Origin: Fermentibacter danicus
GTDB lineage: Bacteria; Fermentibacterota; Fermentibacteria; Fermentibacterales; Fermentibacteraceae
Reading direction: 5' to 3'
DNA length: 64,000 bases
Assembly: GCA_001618615.1 (NCBI GenBank)
Contig: LKHB01000226.1
Coordinates: 10,686 to 74,685 of the forward strand
A program made the translations under genes and the position numbers. The notes beneath the pieces are model-generated. The model had not been told where the DNA came from, ran no database searches, and was given only the letters and a program-made list of their open reading frames with translations. Shown here one piece after another: positions 50,561-60,333 of this stretch. Numbering within the stretch: position 1 is the first letter of the stretch; every line of letters begins with the position of its first letter.

Positions 50561-52897
50561 TCATCCTCCCGTCGTCCACAGGACCGTGTCCGGGTCGATG
50601 AATACGCCCTGTTCGGGCCTCGGCACACGGTTCTCGCCCTTCAGGACCGATCCGCAGTCGGGGCAGAGCGCCGTCCTGGGATCGATGGTAGCGTCACAGA
50701 CCGGACAGACGAGCCGCAGCCTCGAATCGACATAGGCGGCCAGCTCGCCCGCGGTAATCCTGCCGTTCCCGTCAGCGTCGGCCTCGCCTGCTGATCCGTC
50801 CAGGAGGATCGGGGTGAGGATCCTCTCGCTGACGCTGAGATCCTCCCTGGCCGCCGTGAGCACGAGGACATTCGATCCTTCGCCGAAGTCGTTGACCAGC
50901 CCTCCGGAGTGGCAGGCGTCGACGAGCAGGACGACCGACGCCTCCCGGCCGGACAGGCGCCCGGAAAGCCAGTCGTCGTCGATGTCCTCATCGTAGAGGC
51001 AGAGAGTCTCGTTGGCCGAGTCCGGCTCCTCGGGTCCGCCCGATCCCGGGATGTCCTGGCTGCCGTGCCCGCTGAAGAACACGAAGAGCAGATCGCCCTC
51101 GCCGGCGGCGGACAGAACCCGGGTCACCGCGTTGCGGAAGGCGGCCGCGGTGGCCATGTCGTCGACCAGGAGGACGATGTGGTCCGGCGGGACGCCCTGG
51201 CTGTTGACGAGGAACCGGTAGAAGTCCAGCGCATCCATGCTCGCCCGTTCGAGTACGTTGGCGGCGGATGGATAGCCGCTTATCCCGACCACTATGGCCC
51301 ATGTCTCGCCCGGGCCGCCGGGAGCCGCGAGGGGCTCCCTCCCGATGCTTTCGGTGGAGAGCGTGAAGGATCCCCGGCCTCTGCGCTCGTAAGCATAGAC
51401 TGTGACGGAATAGAGGGCGGCCTCCGGGCAGTAGAACGAGATTTCCTCGTCTCCCGCGGCATCGGCGGAGCTGATCCACCCCTGAGCCATCCTGTCGATG
51501 CCCGGGCCGGAGACGAAGAGGTCGAAGTCGGTCTCCCTGTCCGATCCGCGCAGCTTGATGCTCAGGACGGCATCGGCCTCGGACTGGACGAGGAACGTCG
51601 CTACGGGCGCCTCCGGGCTCAGCTCCCCGGTCGCCGTCCCGTCGAGGATCGTTGCCTTGGATGGAGATATGACGAGCCTGCAACCGGTCGGACCGACCGC
51701 TCCGGAGTAGCTCGGGCTGACCCATAGGGTGTCCCCGCCGGCGAGCCATACCGTGAGCCGTTCGTCGCCTCGCTCGGTCGTGAGGGAGATCCGGGGCGGA
51801 CCCTCGCTTCGGAAGACGGTGAAGTCGCCATCCCTGGTCTTCTCGAAAAGGGCGGATATCTCGAACATCCCGTCGCGGGGGGCGGTGAACCCGACAATCT
51901 GCGTCCTGCCGGACGACACGGTCAGGGTGGTGTCGACCCTCTCCCCTGAGAAGGCCTCCAGATCCCCCTGCTCCCGCAGATCGAACCTTATCCTGCCGGA
52001 ATCGCCCGGGTCGTAGGCTGTGACCTCCGCCAGGAAGCCTCCGCCGCCTGCCGGGAGGAGCAGCGCCTCCTGGCATGAATAGCTGGATGAGCCGGCCAGG
52101 TACACGCCTTCGGCGTCATAGATGGTCAGGTCGATGTCGCCGGATTCGGACGGGCTTCCGAGCGTCAGCAGCCTCCTCCGGTCGGACGGATCGATGCGGA
52201 ACCGTGCTACGTAGTTGTTACCGTCCAGGGTTCCGGTTCTGGCTCCGGAGAGCGTGGGGAAATCACCTCGACGCGTGGCCGCGAGGGAGAAGGAACCGTC
52301 CCCCGCCTTGTTGTACCTGGACACCACCACGATCAGCGTATCGGACGCCGTGGCGGAAACCAGCACGGACTCGTCGCCCCCTGTGCCGTAGCTTCCCGCC
52401 CAGAGGTCCGTTCCGTTCCCGTAGACCTCCAGATCCAGGTCGGTTGCGCTTCCTCCGACCAGTTCGAACAGCCACTCGCCCTCACGGGACGGGACGAACC
52501 GGAAGGCCTCGCTCATCTCGCTGCGGGAGACGCTCCCGGTCTGTCCGAAGGCCGGATTCATGGGCAGCGGGGCCTTGTCGGAGACGGAGACGACGGCTTC
52601 GGTACCCGGCTCGCCCGCAACCTCGATGAAGAACCAGTAGTCGCCGAAGGCCGAGAGGGACAGGGCTCCCCTGTTGCCGGAGGCCAGCGTCCTGCCGTCC
52701 TCGTCGTAGGCCGTCAGACGCACGGAAGACGGTTCCGCCGTCACTCTGAGGAATACGTAGCTCTGTTCGAGGATCCTCACCCATCCGGATCCGTCCTCGA
52801 GAACCACCGGACGGCTCTCCCCCGAGAGCATCAGGGGCACATCGTCCGCAGGCGGGAGAACGCTGCCCAGGACGGCTGTCAGAATCAACGGGTTCAT
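50561..52897 (-). CDS. Exported caspase-like protease with PPC-type repeats, EF-hand and zinc ribbon
   Basis: A 778-residue secreted protein. A signal peptide (MNPLILTAVLGSVLPPADD) is followed by four or so beta-sandwich repeats of PPC type (residues 100-520; for example DLDLEVYGNGTDLWAG and DIDLTIYDAEGVYLAG). A peptidase C14 (caspase/metacaspase) domain lies at about 540-690: catalytic His near 611 in FFSGHGSQ and Cys near 662 in VDACHSGG. Then a calcium-loop-like DADGNGRITAGE (about 707-718), and a zinc ribbon with CPVC and CPDC (731-748). ATG at 52897 follows AGGAGG. The chain is complete. Role unknown; type and context suggest a Ca-dependent envelope protease. Confidence 0.88.
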   Translation of the reverse strand: MNPLILTAVLGSVLPPADDVPLMLSGESRPVVLEDGSGWVRILEQSYVFLRVTAEPSSVRLTAYDEDGRTLASGNRGALSLSAFGDYWFFIEVAGEPGTEAVVSVSDKAPLPMNPAFGQTGSVSRSEMSEAFRFVPSREGEWLFELVGGSATDLDLEVYGNGTDLWAGSYGTGGDESVLVSATASDTLIVVVSRYNKAGDGSFSLAATRRGDFPTLSGARTGTLDGNNYVARFRIDPSDRRRLLTLGSPSESGDIDLTIYDAEGVYLAGSSSYSCQEALLLPAGGGGFLAEVTAYDPGDSGRIRFDLREQGDLEAFSGERVDTTLTVSSGRTQIVGFTAPRDGMFEISALFEKTRDGDFTVFRSEGPPRISLTTERGDERLTVWLAGGDTLWVSPSYSGAVGPTGCRLVISPSKATILDGTATGELSPEAPVATFLVQSEADAVLSIKLRGSDRETDFDLFVSGPGIDRMAQGWISSADAAGDEEISFYCPEAALYSVTVYAYERRGRGSFTLSTESIGREPLAAPGGPGETWAIVVGISGYPSAANVLERASMDALDFYRFLVNSQGVPPDHIVLLVDDMATAAAFRNAVTRVLSAAGEGDLLFVFFSGHGSQDIPGSGGPEEPDSANETLCLYDEDIDDDWLSGRLSGREASVVLLVDACHSGGLVNDFGEGSNVLVLTAAREDLSVSERILTPILLDGSAGEADADGNGRITAGELAAYVDSRLRLVCPVCDATIDPRTALCPDCGSVLKGENRVPRPEQGVFIDPDTVLWTTGG

Positions 52898-52983
52898 CAG
52901 TCCTCCTGAAGCGGCGGAACGGATCAGTCGCACTCGCTGCGGTTGACGGAACTCCGTGGAATCAAAACGCTATTATGGCGAAT

Positions 52984-53640
52984 CTAGAGGACGGCGGCGA
53001 AGGGGTTGCTGCGCATCTCCTCCCCTACGGTCGTATCCGGCCCGTGCCCGGGATGTACGACGGTGGAGGGAGGCAGGGCGAAGATCTTCCTCCTTATGGA
53101 ATCGATCTCCGTCTCCATCGATGCCCCCCAGAGATCTCCGATGCCGGGCAGGCTCACGACGCCCACGGAACCTTTGAAGAGCGTGTCCCCCGAGAAGAGG
53201 TGCCCGGGAAACAGCAGGCCGACGCTTCCGGGGCTGTGTCCGGGAAGGTGGATCACGGTGCATTCGAGGCTGCCCGAACGGAGGGTCCCGCCATCGACGA
53301 GGTCGATGTCGAGGGGGCCGGTGGAGATCGGTTTCCCGAAGAACGCCGAAGCGTTCAGGGCGGGATTCTCGAACATGGGCAGGTCTGCTGGATGGCCGGC
53401 GAGCCGGGCTCCCAGGCGGTCGCGCCAGTACCGGGCATCGGAGATATGGTCCAGGTGGCCGTGCGTAAGCACTATGATCCCGACGCGCCATCCCGAGACC
53501 ATGGCTTCCACGCCTGACCTCTCCGACTCGTTCGTAGTCGAGGGATCCACCAGTATGGCGTCACGGGTCTCCGGATCGCCCGCCAGGTAGCACCTGGTCC
53601 AGCTCCAGTCCCTCGCAACGCCAGTGGAGCGTATCTCCAT
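52984..53640 (-). CDS. MBL-fold metal-dependent hydrolase
   Basis: A 218-residue metallo-beta-lactamase-fold protein of the glyoxalase II type. Metal ligands: THGHLDH at about residues 59-65, HLPGHSPGS, FSGDTLF and HPGHGPDT. All four metal-binding blocks are present, so an active dinuclear hydrolase is likely; the substrate could be a thioester or glutathione-like adduct. It follows the 228-residue unknown gene by four bases. Confidence 0.9.
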   Translation of the reverse strand: MEIRSTGVARDWSWTRCYLAGDPETRDAILVDPSTTNESERSGVEAMVSGWRVGIIVLTHGHLDHISDARYWRDRLGARLAGHPADLPMFENPALNASAFFGKPISTGPLDIDLVDGGTLRSGSLECTVIHLPGHSPGSVGLLFPGHLFSGDTLFKGSVGVVSLPGIGDLWGASMETEIDSIRRKIFALPPSTVVHPGHGPDTTVGEEMRSNPFAAVL

Positions 53641-53644
53641 CGTC

Positions 53645-54331
53645 TCAGGTGATCTCGTCGGCGAAGGAGCCGAATCCCGTGTGCATCGCCTGTATTCCTT
53701 CCGAAGCCCTGAGCCGCACGGCCAGATCGAACATGCACAGCAGGGCGTATCCCCGGAGATCTCTCCGGTACGACACGGATGTGGTCAGCTTGCCTCCGGG
53801 CCAGGGCATGTGAAGGCTTTCGAATTCCTCAGGGGGCAGATACCGGGGCCATACCGAGAACGTCACCCTGAGGCAGGGGGCGAAGGGATCGGGAACGCGC
53901 ATCATCGTTTTGAGGAGCTGGAAGTCCCCTCCGAGATGATGGACGGCGGATCTCATCTGCGCAGGAGTCCTCCTGCCGTTGGAGCCTGGAGAGGGCAGCC
54001 TGGTCACGAAGTCGAGCCCCTCTGCCGAAGGATAGCCCAGCTCGAGCAGGGCGGAAGACTCGTCGAGACATGCCGCGAACAGTTCCGACGCCGAATCGGC
54101 CGGGAGGGAGGCGGAGACCTCCGCCAGGTCGGGCCATTTGCTGAGGGTTCTGGACAGCTTCTCCACGCGCGAGCCCGCTGCGCTCCGCGAGATCTCCCTG
54201 ACGTGATTCCTGAGGGAGGCGAACTGGGGGATCCATACGGTGGCCCTCCTGCCTCCGCTCCACAGGGCCATGTGGTAGAGCGCGAGCGATACCTGCCAGG
54301 AAGTCTGGAAAGCGCTGGGGAAGCGGGTCAA
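53645..54331 (-). CDS. Conserved-looking protein of unknown function
   Basis: A 228-residue protein, start TTG at 54331 in a TTGA overlap with the xer stop. It reads LTRFPSAFQTSWQVSLALYH at the N-terminus and has no signal peptide or membrane helix. No family is recognised. The longer frame to 55114 is a shadow of xer; coupling to the xer stop supports the chosen start. ATG at about 54271 (MALWSGGRR) is an alternative. Confidence 0.6.
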   Translation of the reverse strand: MTRFPSAFQTSWQVSLALYHMALWSGGRRATVWIPQFASLRNHVREISRSAAGSRVEKLSRTLSKWPDLAEVSASLPADSASELFAACLDESSALLELGYPSAEGLDFVTRLPSPGSNGRRTPAQMRSAVHHLGGDFQLLKTMMRVPDPFAPCLRVTFSVWPRYLPPEEFESLHMPWPGGKLTTSVSYRRDLRGYALLCMFDLAVRLRASEGIQAMHTGFGSFADEIT

Positions 54332-55218
54332 TTCCGTGCCCTGGGATGGCAGGTCTTCATCACTTCGACCAGCCAGGTCCTGTCTATGTCCGTATAGATC
54401 TGGGTGGTCCTGATGTCGGCATGACCCAGAAGCTCCTGGACTACCCTGAGGTCGGCGCCGCCCTCCAGAAGATGCGTGGCGAAGGAGTGCCTGAGCGTGT
54501 GAGGGTGGACCGTAGCCGGAAGCCCCGCCGTGAGCGCCGCCTTTTTCACCATGTTCCAGAAGGACATTCTCGAAAGGGGTCTTCCGCCGCGCCCGACGAA
54601 TACGAACCTGCTGGGGCGACCGCGGAGGAGTTCCAGCCTGGGCGCCCCCATGTAGCGGGACAGCCATGAGACTGCAGGGCCGCCCAGGGGCAGCAGCCTC
54701 TCCCGGCCTCCCTTCCCGAGGGGTCTCACAGTGGATTCCTCGAGGGAAAGCCTGTCCGTGGTCAGCCCTGTGACTTCGCTCTCGCGCAGGCCGCACCCGT
54801 ATGCGAGTTCGAGCATGGCCCGGTTCCTGGTCGATACCGCCGTCGTCCCGTCGAACGCCTCCACGAGAGCAGCCGCGGCGACGGGCGAGAGGACGTCCGG
54901 AAGCCTGTCCGGAATCTTCACGGAAACCGTTCCCTCCACCGGATTGTCGGCCCTCAGGCCCTCCGAGGCGAGATAGTCGAAGTACCCCCTCAGGACGGAG
55001 AGCTTCCGCCTCACCGAGGAGGGGGAGAAACCCGAACCGCCCAGGGATGCCGCGAACTCGGCGATGCTTCGGGCGTCGGCATCGGGGAGCCCGGTGCCGC
55101 GGTCGGCGAACCATTCGGCGGCGGAGGCGAGATCGGTGGAATAGGCCGATATCGTGGCGCGGGAGAGGGATTTCTCCAGCGCGGCGTAGTCGAGATAATC
55201 GCGGATGGTATCATCCAT
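54328..55218 (-). CDS. Tyrosine site-specific recombinase of the XerC/XerD family
   Basis: A 296-residue protein with an N-terminal SAM-like core-binding domain and C-terminal catalytic domain. Catalytic residues: Arg in CGLRESEV, Lys in GKGGRERLLP, HTLRHSFATHLLEGG (His and Arg), LGHADIRTTQIYT (His and Tyr). Size is that of XerC/D, which resolve chromosome dimers at dif. No dif site was recognised here, and it is not next to a phage integrase-type att site. It overlaps the L7/L12-like gene by eight bases. Confidence 0.93.
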   Translation of the reverse strand: MDDTIRDYLDYAALEKSLSRATISAYSTDLASAAEWFADRGTGLPDADARSIAEFAASLGGSGFSPSSVRRKLSVLRGYFDYLASEGLRADNPVEGTVSVKIPDRLPDVLSPVAAAALVEAFDGTTAVSTRNRAMLELAYGCGLRESEVTGLTTDRLSLEESTVRPLGKGGRERLLPLGGPAVSWLSRYMGAPRLELLRGRPSRFVFVGRGGRPLSRMSFWNMVKKAALTAGLPATVHPHTLRHSFATHLLEGGADLRVVQELLGHADIRTTQIYTDIDRTWLVEVMKTCHPRARN

Positions 55219-56265
55219 TGCGCTTCAGCCAGGCGATGAAGCCGCCCTGGTTCGAGGCGGGAGCCGACCTGTACGGTACGGTCGAACTCAGGCCCACGGT
55301 AACCCCGGGTCGTTCCAGAAGGGCCGCGATCTCCCTCGCCTTCTCGTGAGACTGTCCGGAAACGATCCTTGTCGGCAGCCGCCTGTCCAGAATGGCCATC
55401 GCCTCCTCCCGCCCGAACTCCAGCCCCTCGCACAGAGTCCCGAGAAGACCCTCGACGGCGTCCTGCGAAATCGAATGGAGATAGACCGAGAGCGCCGACC
55501 CAGGAGGAGACGGTACTGGATGGAGCATGGGCGGAGTCTCGCAGGAGGAAGGGGGTATCCTTCCCAGATCCTCGAGCGAGGGGAGAACCGGGGGTTCGAC
55601 GGGAGCCNNCCGGGGATCACCGGAGGCGCGCGAAACGCAGCCGTCTGCGGCGGGTCACTGAGGGCACAAGCCTGTCCGCCTTCTTCAGGTTTCCCTGACG
55701 GGGAGACCGGGAAGGGTCCGGCCACGGTCTCCGCGCCGCCGGGCGGCGGCGATGCGGCCCTGACGGATTTCGGAGCCTCGACAGGCGCCGCCTTCGGCTC
55801 CACCTGTGCAGTCGCGGCAGGCTGGACGGGCCTGAGATCGACCATGCCTCCCGCCTCGACCAGCGCCCTCTTGATCCTCCTCGCAGTCTCGTAGTCCACG
55901 GAGTCCTTCAGCACGAAAGGAATCCTGGAGAGCCACACGACGATCTGCTCCTGGGGAAGCCCGGAAAGCCTCTGAAGCGTCTCGCGGAGCCTGGCCCTGT
56001 GTCCGGGCTTGAAACCGGTCAGCACCACGCGGAAGGCGGGAGTCTCCGGAAAGGCCGCCTGACTGACGGTACAGCTCAGACCCAGATCCCCGAGGGTCCG
56101 GGCCAAGGCCCTGGCCCTCGGCTCGTCGAAGTCATCGCCTACGGTCAGACCCGTCCTCCGGAGTGCGAGCAGAACCTCGCCCCGGCTCAGGCCGGTAAGC
56201 TCCTCGAGTGTGGCGAGAGTCCCCGGCGGAGGGTTCTCCGCGCGGACGAGGACCTTCCAATTCAC
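55211..56265 (-). CDS. Protein with three L7/L12 C-terminal-domain-like modules (contains assembly gap)
   Basis: The chain starts at GTG 56265, overlapping the LysM gene stop (GTGA). Residues 3-65 (PGTLATLEELTGLSRGEVLLA) and 73-145 (FKPGHRARLRETLQRLSGLP, VDYETARRIKRALVEAGG) fold-match the C-terminal domain of ribosomal protein bL12. A proline-rich linker runs to the two N at 55608-55609, and after the gap a third such unit follows (SHEKAREIAALLERPGVTVG). The frame change across the N is a gap effect. Such domains, which bind factors on the ribosome, are seen in some FHA and zinc-ribbon proteins; function here is unknown. Confidence 0.7.
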
Positions 56266-57296
56266 CTGGAGCCTGTCTGAGCCGACTGTCTCCTCGCGAG
56301 ATGAATCCTGTCGCCGACCTCGATCAGATCTCCCGTGATGTTGGCCGATACGAGGGCGGAGCATGTCGTACGCTCGGTCGTCAGAACGACCAGCTCGGAG
56401 ATGGGGATGTCCGCGGTGACGACCCTGTTCCCGGAGATGTCGTACGCCATGTCCCCGTAGTTGTAGACGACGAACACGTCGCCCGGCCTGAGACCGGACT
56501 CGGAACCCCTGTTGAGATAGACGACGTCATATGTGTAGGAGCGGGTGAGGAGCGGGTTCTGAAGCCCTATGACCCATGCCGTCATGTCCTCGGATGCCGG
56601 GCGGGTGTTGATCGGGATGTCGGCGGCCCGTTCGTACACGACCACCAGGTCTCCGGCGTTGATCTGCATGTTGCTGTGCTCCACCAGGGCGATCGAAGTG
56701 TTCTCCGACGGTTCCAGAATCCTTATCAGGCCGGCGACCCTGACTATCGTGCCGATTTTATTCCCGGTCTCCGGGTCGACTGCCTGCTCACCGACGTTCA
56801 GGATCTTGAACACGCTGTTCACGGACACTCCGTCGGCGGTGCCCATGTCGATCTCCACGAGGTCGCCCGCATAGGCGTCATCGTTGGACACGATCCCCTG
56901 GTCCTCGACGTTGACGGCGAGAACCACCCCGGGAGCGGGAACCGGATTGACGGCCACGAAACCGGCCGATTCCAGGCGTATGCGGCTGATAATAGGAGTC
57001 GAGGCCGTCAGGGTGGGGGCCGGAGCCACCGTCACCGACTGTGTTCTTGTGGGCGCCGGCGCGCCGACGGTTCCAGCGATGTCCGGGAGGACGATGTCCA
57101 TCCCCGGGACAAGGTATTCCACGCCCATGATGGAGGGATTGGCCGCCAGGATGTCGTCCCAGTAGTCGGGAGTTCCGTAGAAACGGATCGAGAGATCCCA
57201 GAGAGTATCGCCGTAACCGATCGTGTAGGTCGTCGCCGAGGCAGAGGCAGTCCCGGCGAAAGCCATCAGTACGAGGCCGCAAATGACCGAATGCAT
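56262..57296 (-). CDS. LysM-domain exported protein
   Basis: A 344-residue protein with a signal peptide (residues 1-20, MHSVICGLVLMAFAGTASAS), a LysM domain at about 23-72 (TIGYGDTLWDLSIRFYGTPD, LVPGMDIVLP), a Thr/Pro linker, and a C-terminal region of beta-rich repeats (GDLVEIDMGTADGVSV, SESGLRPGDVFVVYNYG) resembling FlgT/SH3-like sub-domains. LysM binds peptidoglycan glycan chains. ATG at 57296 follows GGAGGTGTCGG. It heads the operon that runs to the MBL gene. Confidence 0.88.
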   Translation of the reverse strand: MHSVICGLVLMAFAGTASASATTYTIGYGDTLWDLSIRFYGTPDYWDDILAANPSIMGVEYLVPGMDIVLPDIAGTVGAPAPTRTQSVTVAPAPTLTASTPIISRIRLESAGFVAVNPVPAPGVVLAVNVEDQGIVSNDDAYAGDLVEIDMGTADGVSVNSVFKILNVGEQAVDPETGNKIGTIVRVAGLIRILEPSENTSIALVEHSNMQINAGDLVVVYERAADIPINTRPASEDMTAWVIGLQNPLLTRSYTYDVVYLNRGSESGLRPGDVFVVYNYGDMAYDISGNRVVTADIPISELVVLTTERTTCSALVSANITGDLIEVGDRIHLARRQSAQTGSR

Positions 57297-57397
57297 CCGA
57301 CACCTCCAAATCCTCCCGGGCTGCCGTCTGCGAATCCTCACGGACCGATCCGGCCGACCCGGCATGGCTCACGACACGAATATCATAACTTCATAAA

Positions 57398-57426
57398 ATC
57401 TTAAGTTAGTTGGAACGCCAAGTCAA
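57398..57426 (-). promoter_or_regulatory. sigma70-type promoter of the LysM operon
   Basis: Minus strand TTGACT (57421-57426), 17-base spacer, TAAGAT (57398-57403), in an AT-rich gap after the lectin-like lipoprotein gene. The start of the LysM gene is about 100 bases downstream. Confidence 0.6.
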
Positions 57427-57433
57427 TGAGCCG

Positions 57434-58132
57434 TCACCTGCCGGGGAAGATCGCGGTAAGGTTTTCTGTTCCATCGCTCTCGACCGTTATCGAGACGGTG
57501 TAGTACCCGGCGGCCGCGCCGGTAGAAGGGGCGTTCACCGCCAGTTCGAGGTACCCGTCCGTTTCGGCCACGGAGGCCCAGCTCTCACCTATGGTGAAGG
57601 GATCGCCGTCCTCGCCGATCCGCCCGACGAGGCTCCCGTCCAGTGACTCCGGCGAGAGGGAGATGGTGGTGGCCGTGCGTTCGAGCCCCTCTGGTCCGAC
57701 CGTTCCCGTACCTACGACGGAGCTTCCGCCCGCCAGGATGACCACCCTCGCGCCCCGCTCCACATAGAGATGCGTGTCGCACCAGCCCGAGCCGGCGTGT
57801 ACGTCCAGGAGCAGGTTCCGTACCGATGCAGGCCCCCAGGTTATGACCGCCACGTCCCGCAGCCGGGCCGATGCTTCGATGCCGTCGCCCGAAACCGAGA
57901 GAGTGCCGGACTCCAGGGAGACGTCCCCTCGGTAGAGCGCTCCGCTGCGCAGGAGCACCGACGCCCGGCCGCCGGGAATCTCTACCGAGAATCCCTTGAA
58001 TGTCGCACTGGCGCCGTCCAGCGCCGTGAGTCTTCCGGAAACGACGCGGCCGCTTCCATCCACCAGCCTGTCGGGAGCCCTCCCGCATGCCGCGAGTGCG
58101 AGGGCCGCCGCGAGTATCGCCAGCCTCTTCAT
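57434..58132 (-). CDS. Lipoprotein with LecA/PA-IL-like beta domain
   Basis: A 232-residue lipoprotein: signal and lipobox in MKRLAILAAALALAACG with cysteine 16. Residues 110-230 recall the PA-IL lectin sandwich: WCDTHLYVERGARVVILAGG, GSLVGRIGEDGDPFTIG and YLELAVNAPSTGAAAGYYTV. In true LecA the loop is GVND...DN, where calcium binds; here it is AVNAPSTG, so calcium and sugar binding may be lost. Start overlaps the lon stop (ATGA). Confidence 0.65.
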   Translation of the reverse strand: MKRLAILAAALALAACGRAPDRLVDGSGRVVSGRLTALDGASATFKGFSVEIPGGRASVLLRSGALYRGDVSLESGTLSVSGDGIEASARLRDVAVITWGPASVRNLLLDVHAGSGWCDTHLYVERGARVVILAGGSSVVGTGTVGPEGLERTATTISLSPESLDGSLVGRIGEDGDPFTIGESWASVAETDGYLELAVNAPSTGAAAGYYTVSITVESDGTENLTAIFPGR

Positions 58133-60333
58133 GATACACCGCCCTCGACCAGGAAGATGCCTGCGGCATCCTCGATCCTGTCAATCGCCACGAACTCCAT
58201 ATCGCTCCTCAGGGACTGGTCGATCTCCTCGAGGTCCCTTGTGTTGTCCCTGGGATGAAGCACCTTCCTTATCCCGGCCGCGTGAGCGCCGAGCACCTTC
58301 TCCTTGATGCCGCCCACCATCATCACCCTGCCGTGCAGCGTGAGTTCCCCAGTCACGGCGCAATCGGACCTGAGAGGCCTGCCCGTGACCGCGGAGAGAA
58401 TGGACAGAGCCATCGCCACGCCGGCCGAGGGCCCGTCCTTGGGAGTCGCCCCCGCNNATGCGCCCTGACCCAGCTCAGGGCCGCCTGGGCGGACTCCTTC
58501 ATGACGTCTCCGAGCTGCCCCGTAAGGGAGAGCTTGCCGGTGCCGGGCATGGTCGTGCTCTCGACGAAAAGGATCTCGCCGCCGGCCTCCGTCCAGGCCA
58601 GGCCCGTGGCCACGCCCACCCTCGGTTCACGCCCCGCCGTCTCGGAGAGGAACTTCACGGGGCCGAGGAAGTCCGCGACAGTGCCGCCCGTGATGCTCGC
58701 CGCGACGTTTTCCCCGGAAGCCACACGGACGGCTATCCTCCTGCAGATCTTTCCGATCTGGCGCTCCAGCTCCCTTACTCCCGCCTCTCTCGTATAACCC
58801 TCGATGATGGCGGTGAGACCGCTCTTGTGGAACCTCGCGTTTCTCCCCACCAGCCCGTTGTTCTTCACCTGCTTGGGAACGAGGTAGCGCTTTGCGATCT
58901 CCAGCTTCTCCGCCCCCGTGTAGCCGGACAGCCGCAGGATCTCCATCCTGTCCAGCAGCGGGGGAGGAATCGTGTCGAGCTGGTTCGCCGTCGTGATGAA
59001 CTCGACCTTNNGCGGAGGTCGGATCGCCCCTGAAATCGCGGCCGATCTTGTCGACCTCGTCCAGCATGAAGACCGGGTTGTTGGTGCCGGCCTCCCTGAG
59101 CCCCTGGATTATCCTGCCGGGCATGGCTCCGACGTAGGTCCTCCTGTGACCCCTTATCTCCGCCTCGTCGTGCACGCCTCCCAGCGAGATCCTTACGAAA
59201 CGCCTCCCCATCGCCCTGGCGATGCTCTGGCCCATCGAGGTCTTACCTACGCCAGGAGGCCCGACGAAGCACAGGATCGGGCTTGCGGCCGACGGATTGA
59301 GCTTCTTGACCGCCAGGAACTCGATGATCCGCTCCTTCACGTCCTTCAGGTCGTAGTGGTCCTCGTCGAGTATGGACCTGGCCGCAGCGACGTCGAGTGA
59401 GTCCTGGGAACCCTCCAGCCACGGCAGCGTGGCGATCCACTCGATGTATGTCCGGGAGACGGCCACCTCCGGTGTTCCCGGAGGCATCCTGGCGAGCCTG
59501 TCGAGCTCTTCCTCCGCAGCCTTCCGCACCTCATCGGGCAGGTTCACCACGGCCAGCCTGTCGCGCAGCTCGGCGGCTTCCGGGTTGTCCCCCTCCCTGG
59601 AGCCCAGCTCCTTCTGGATGGCCTTCATCTGCTCCTTGAGCCAGTATTCCTTCTGGTCCTTCTCTATCTCGGACCGGACCTGACTCTGTATCCGGTTGCG
59701 GAGCTTCAGGATCTTGACTTCCTTGGCCATCAGGTCCGAGAGGAGGTGCAGCCGCCTGAGAATGTTGTCCTCTTCGAGAATCCGCTGCTTCTCCTTCACG
59801 CCGGTCTCGATCCCTCCGGCGGCCACGAATCCCAGTCTCTCGGGGTCCCTCAGCAGCCCTACGAGCTGGACCTCGTCCGGCACCCCGGGCGAAAGTTCGA
59901 CTATCTGCTTGAGCTGCATCTCGATGTTCTTGCGCCAGGCCTCCAGTTCCTCGTCCCGCTGGGGCCACTGGGTATGGAGCCTCTCCACCCTGGCGACGAA
60001 ATAGGGGGTGGTCTGCACGTACTCCAGTATGCGGAACCTCACGAGGCCCTTCAGACTGAGCCTGATGACGTCGCCGGGGAACCTGTAGAGCTTGACTATT
60101 CCGGCGGCCGTCCCGACGCTGTAGAGATCCTCCGGATCGACGGGGATGGAGTCCGGATTGCTCGCCGCTATCAGACCGATGATCTTGTTGCCCACCACTG
60201 CGTCGTCCACCAGGCCGATCTGCGCGGCATCGGTCACGGTGAGGGGGATGAGGCCGTAGGGGAAGGCCACCCCGTCCTGCAGCGGAAGGATGGGGATGGT
60301 TTCGGGGAGTCTGAATTCCGTTTCGTCAGTCAT
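58129..60333 (-). CDS. lon: ATP-dependent protease Lon (two assembly gaps)
   Basis: An AAA+ serine protease for damaged and regulatory proteins. LAN domain residues 10-200, Walker A GPPGVGKTSMG, Walker B FMLDEVDKIG, catalytic Ser in KDGPSAGVAM and Lys in GGIKEKVLGAHAAG. Gap one (59010): FRGDPTS should lead into the conserved LLEVLDPEQ segment, but next is KVEFITTANQLD, so about 25 residues are missing. Gap two (58456): ALSWVRAH jumps to AGATPKDGPSAG, dropping about 20-25 residues. Each breaks the frame. The real protein is therefore close to the usual 780-810 residues. Confidence 0.95.

Noticed and set aside
54328..55218. Mobile element integrase
   Set aside because: Size and motifs fit a housekeeping XerC/D; no attachment repeats, phage or transposon genes accompany it.
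58353..58946. Separate truncated protease genes
   Set aside because: The pieces on both sides of the nn marks line up with one Lon protein.
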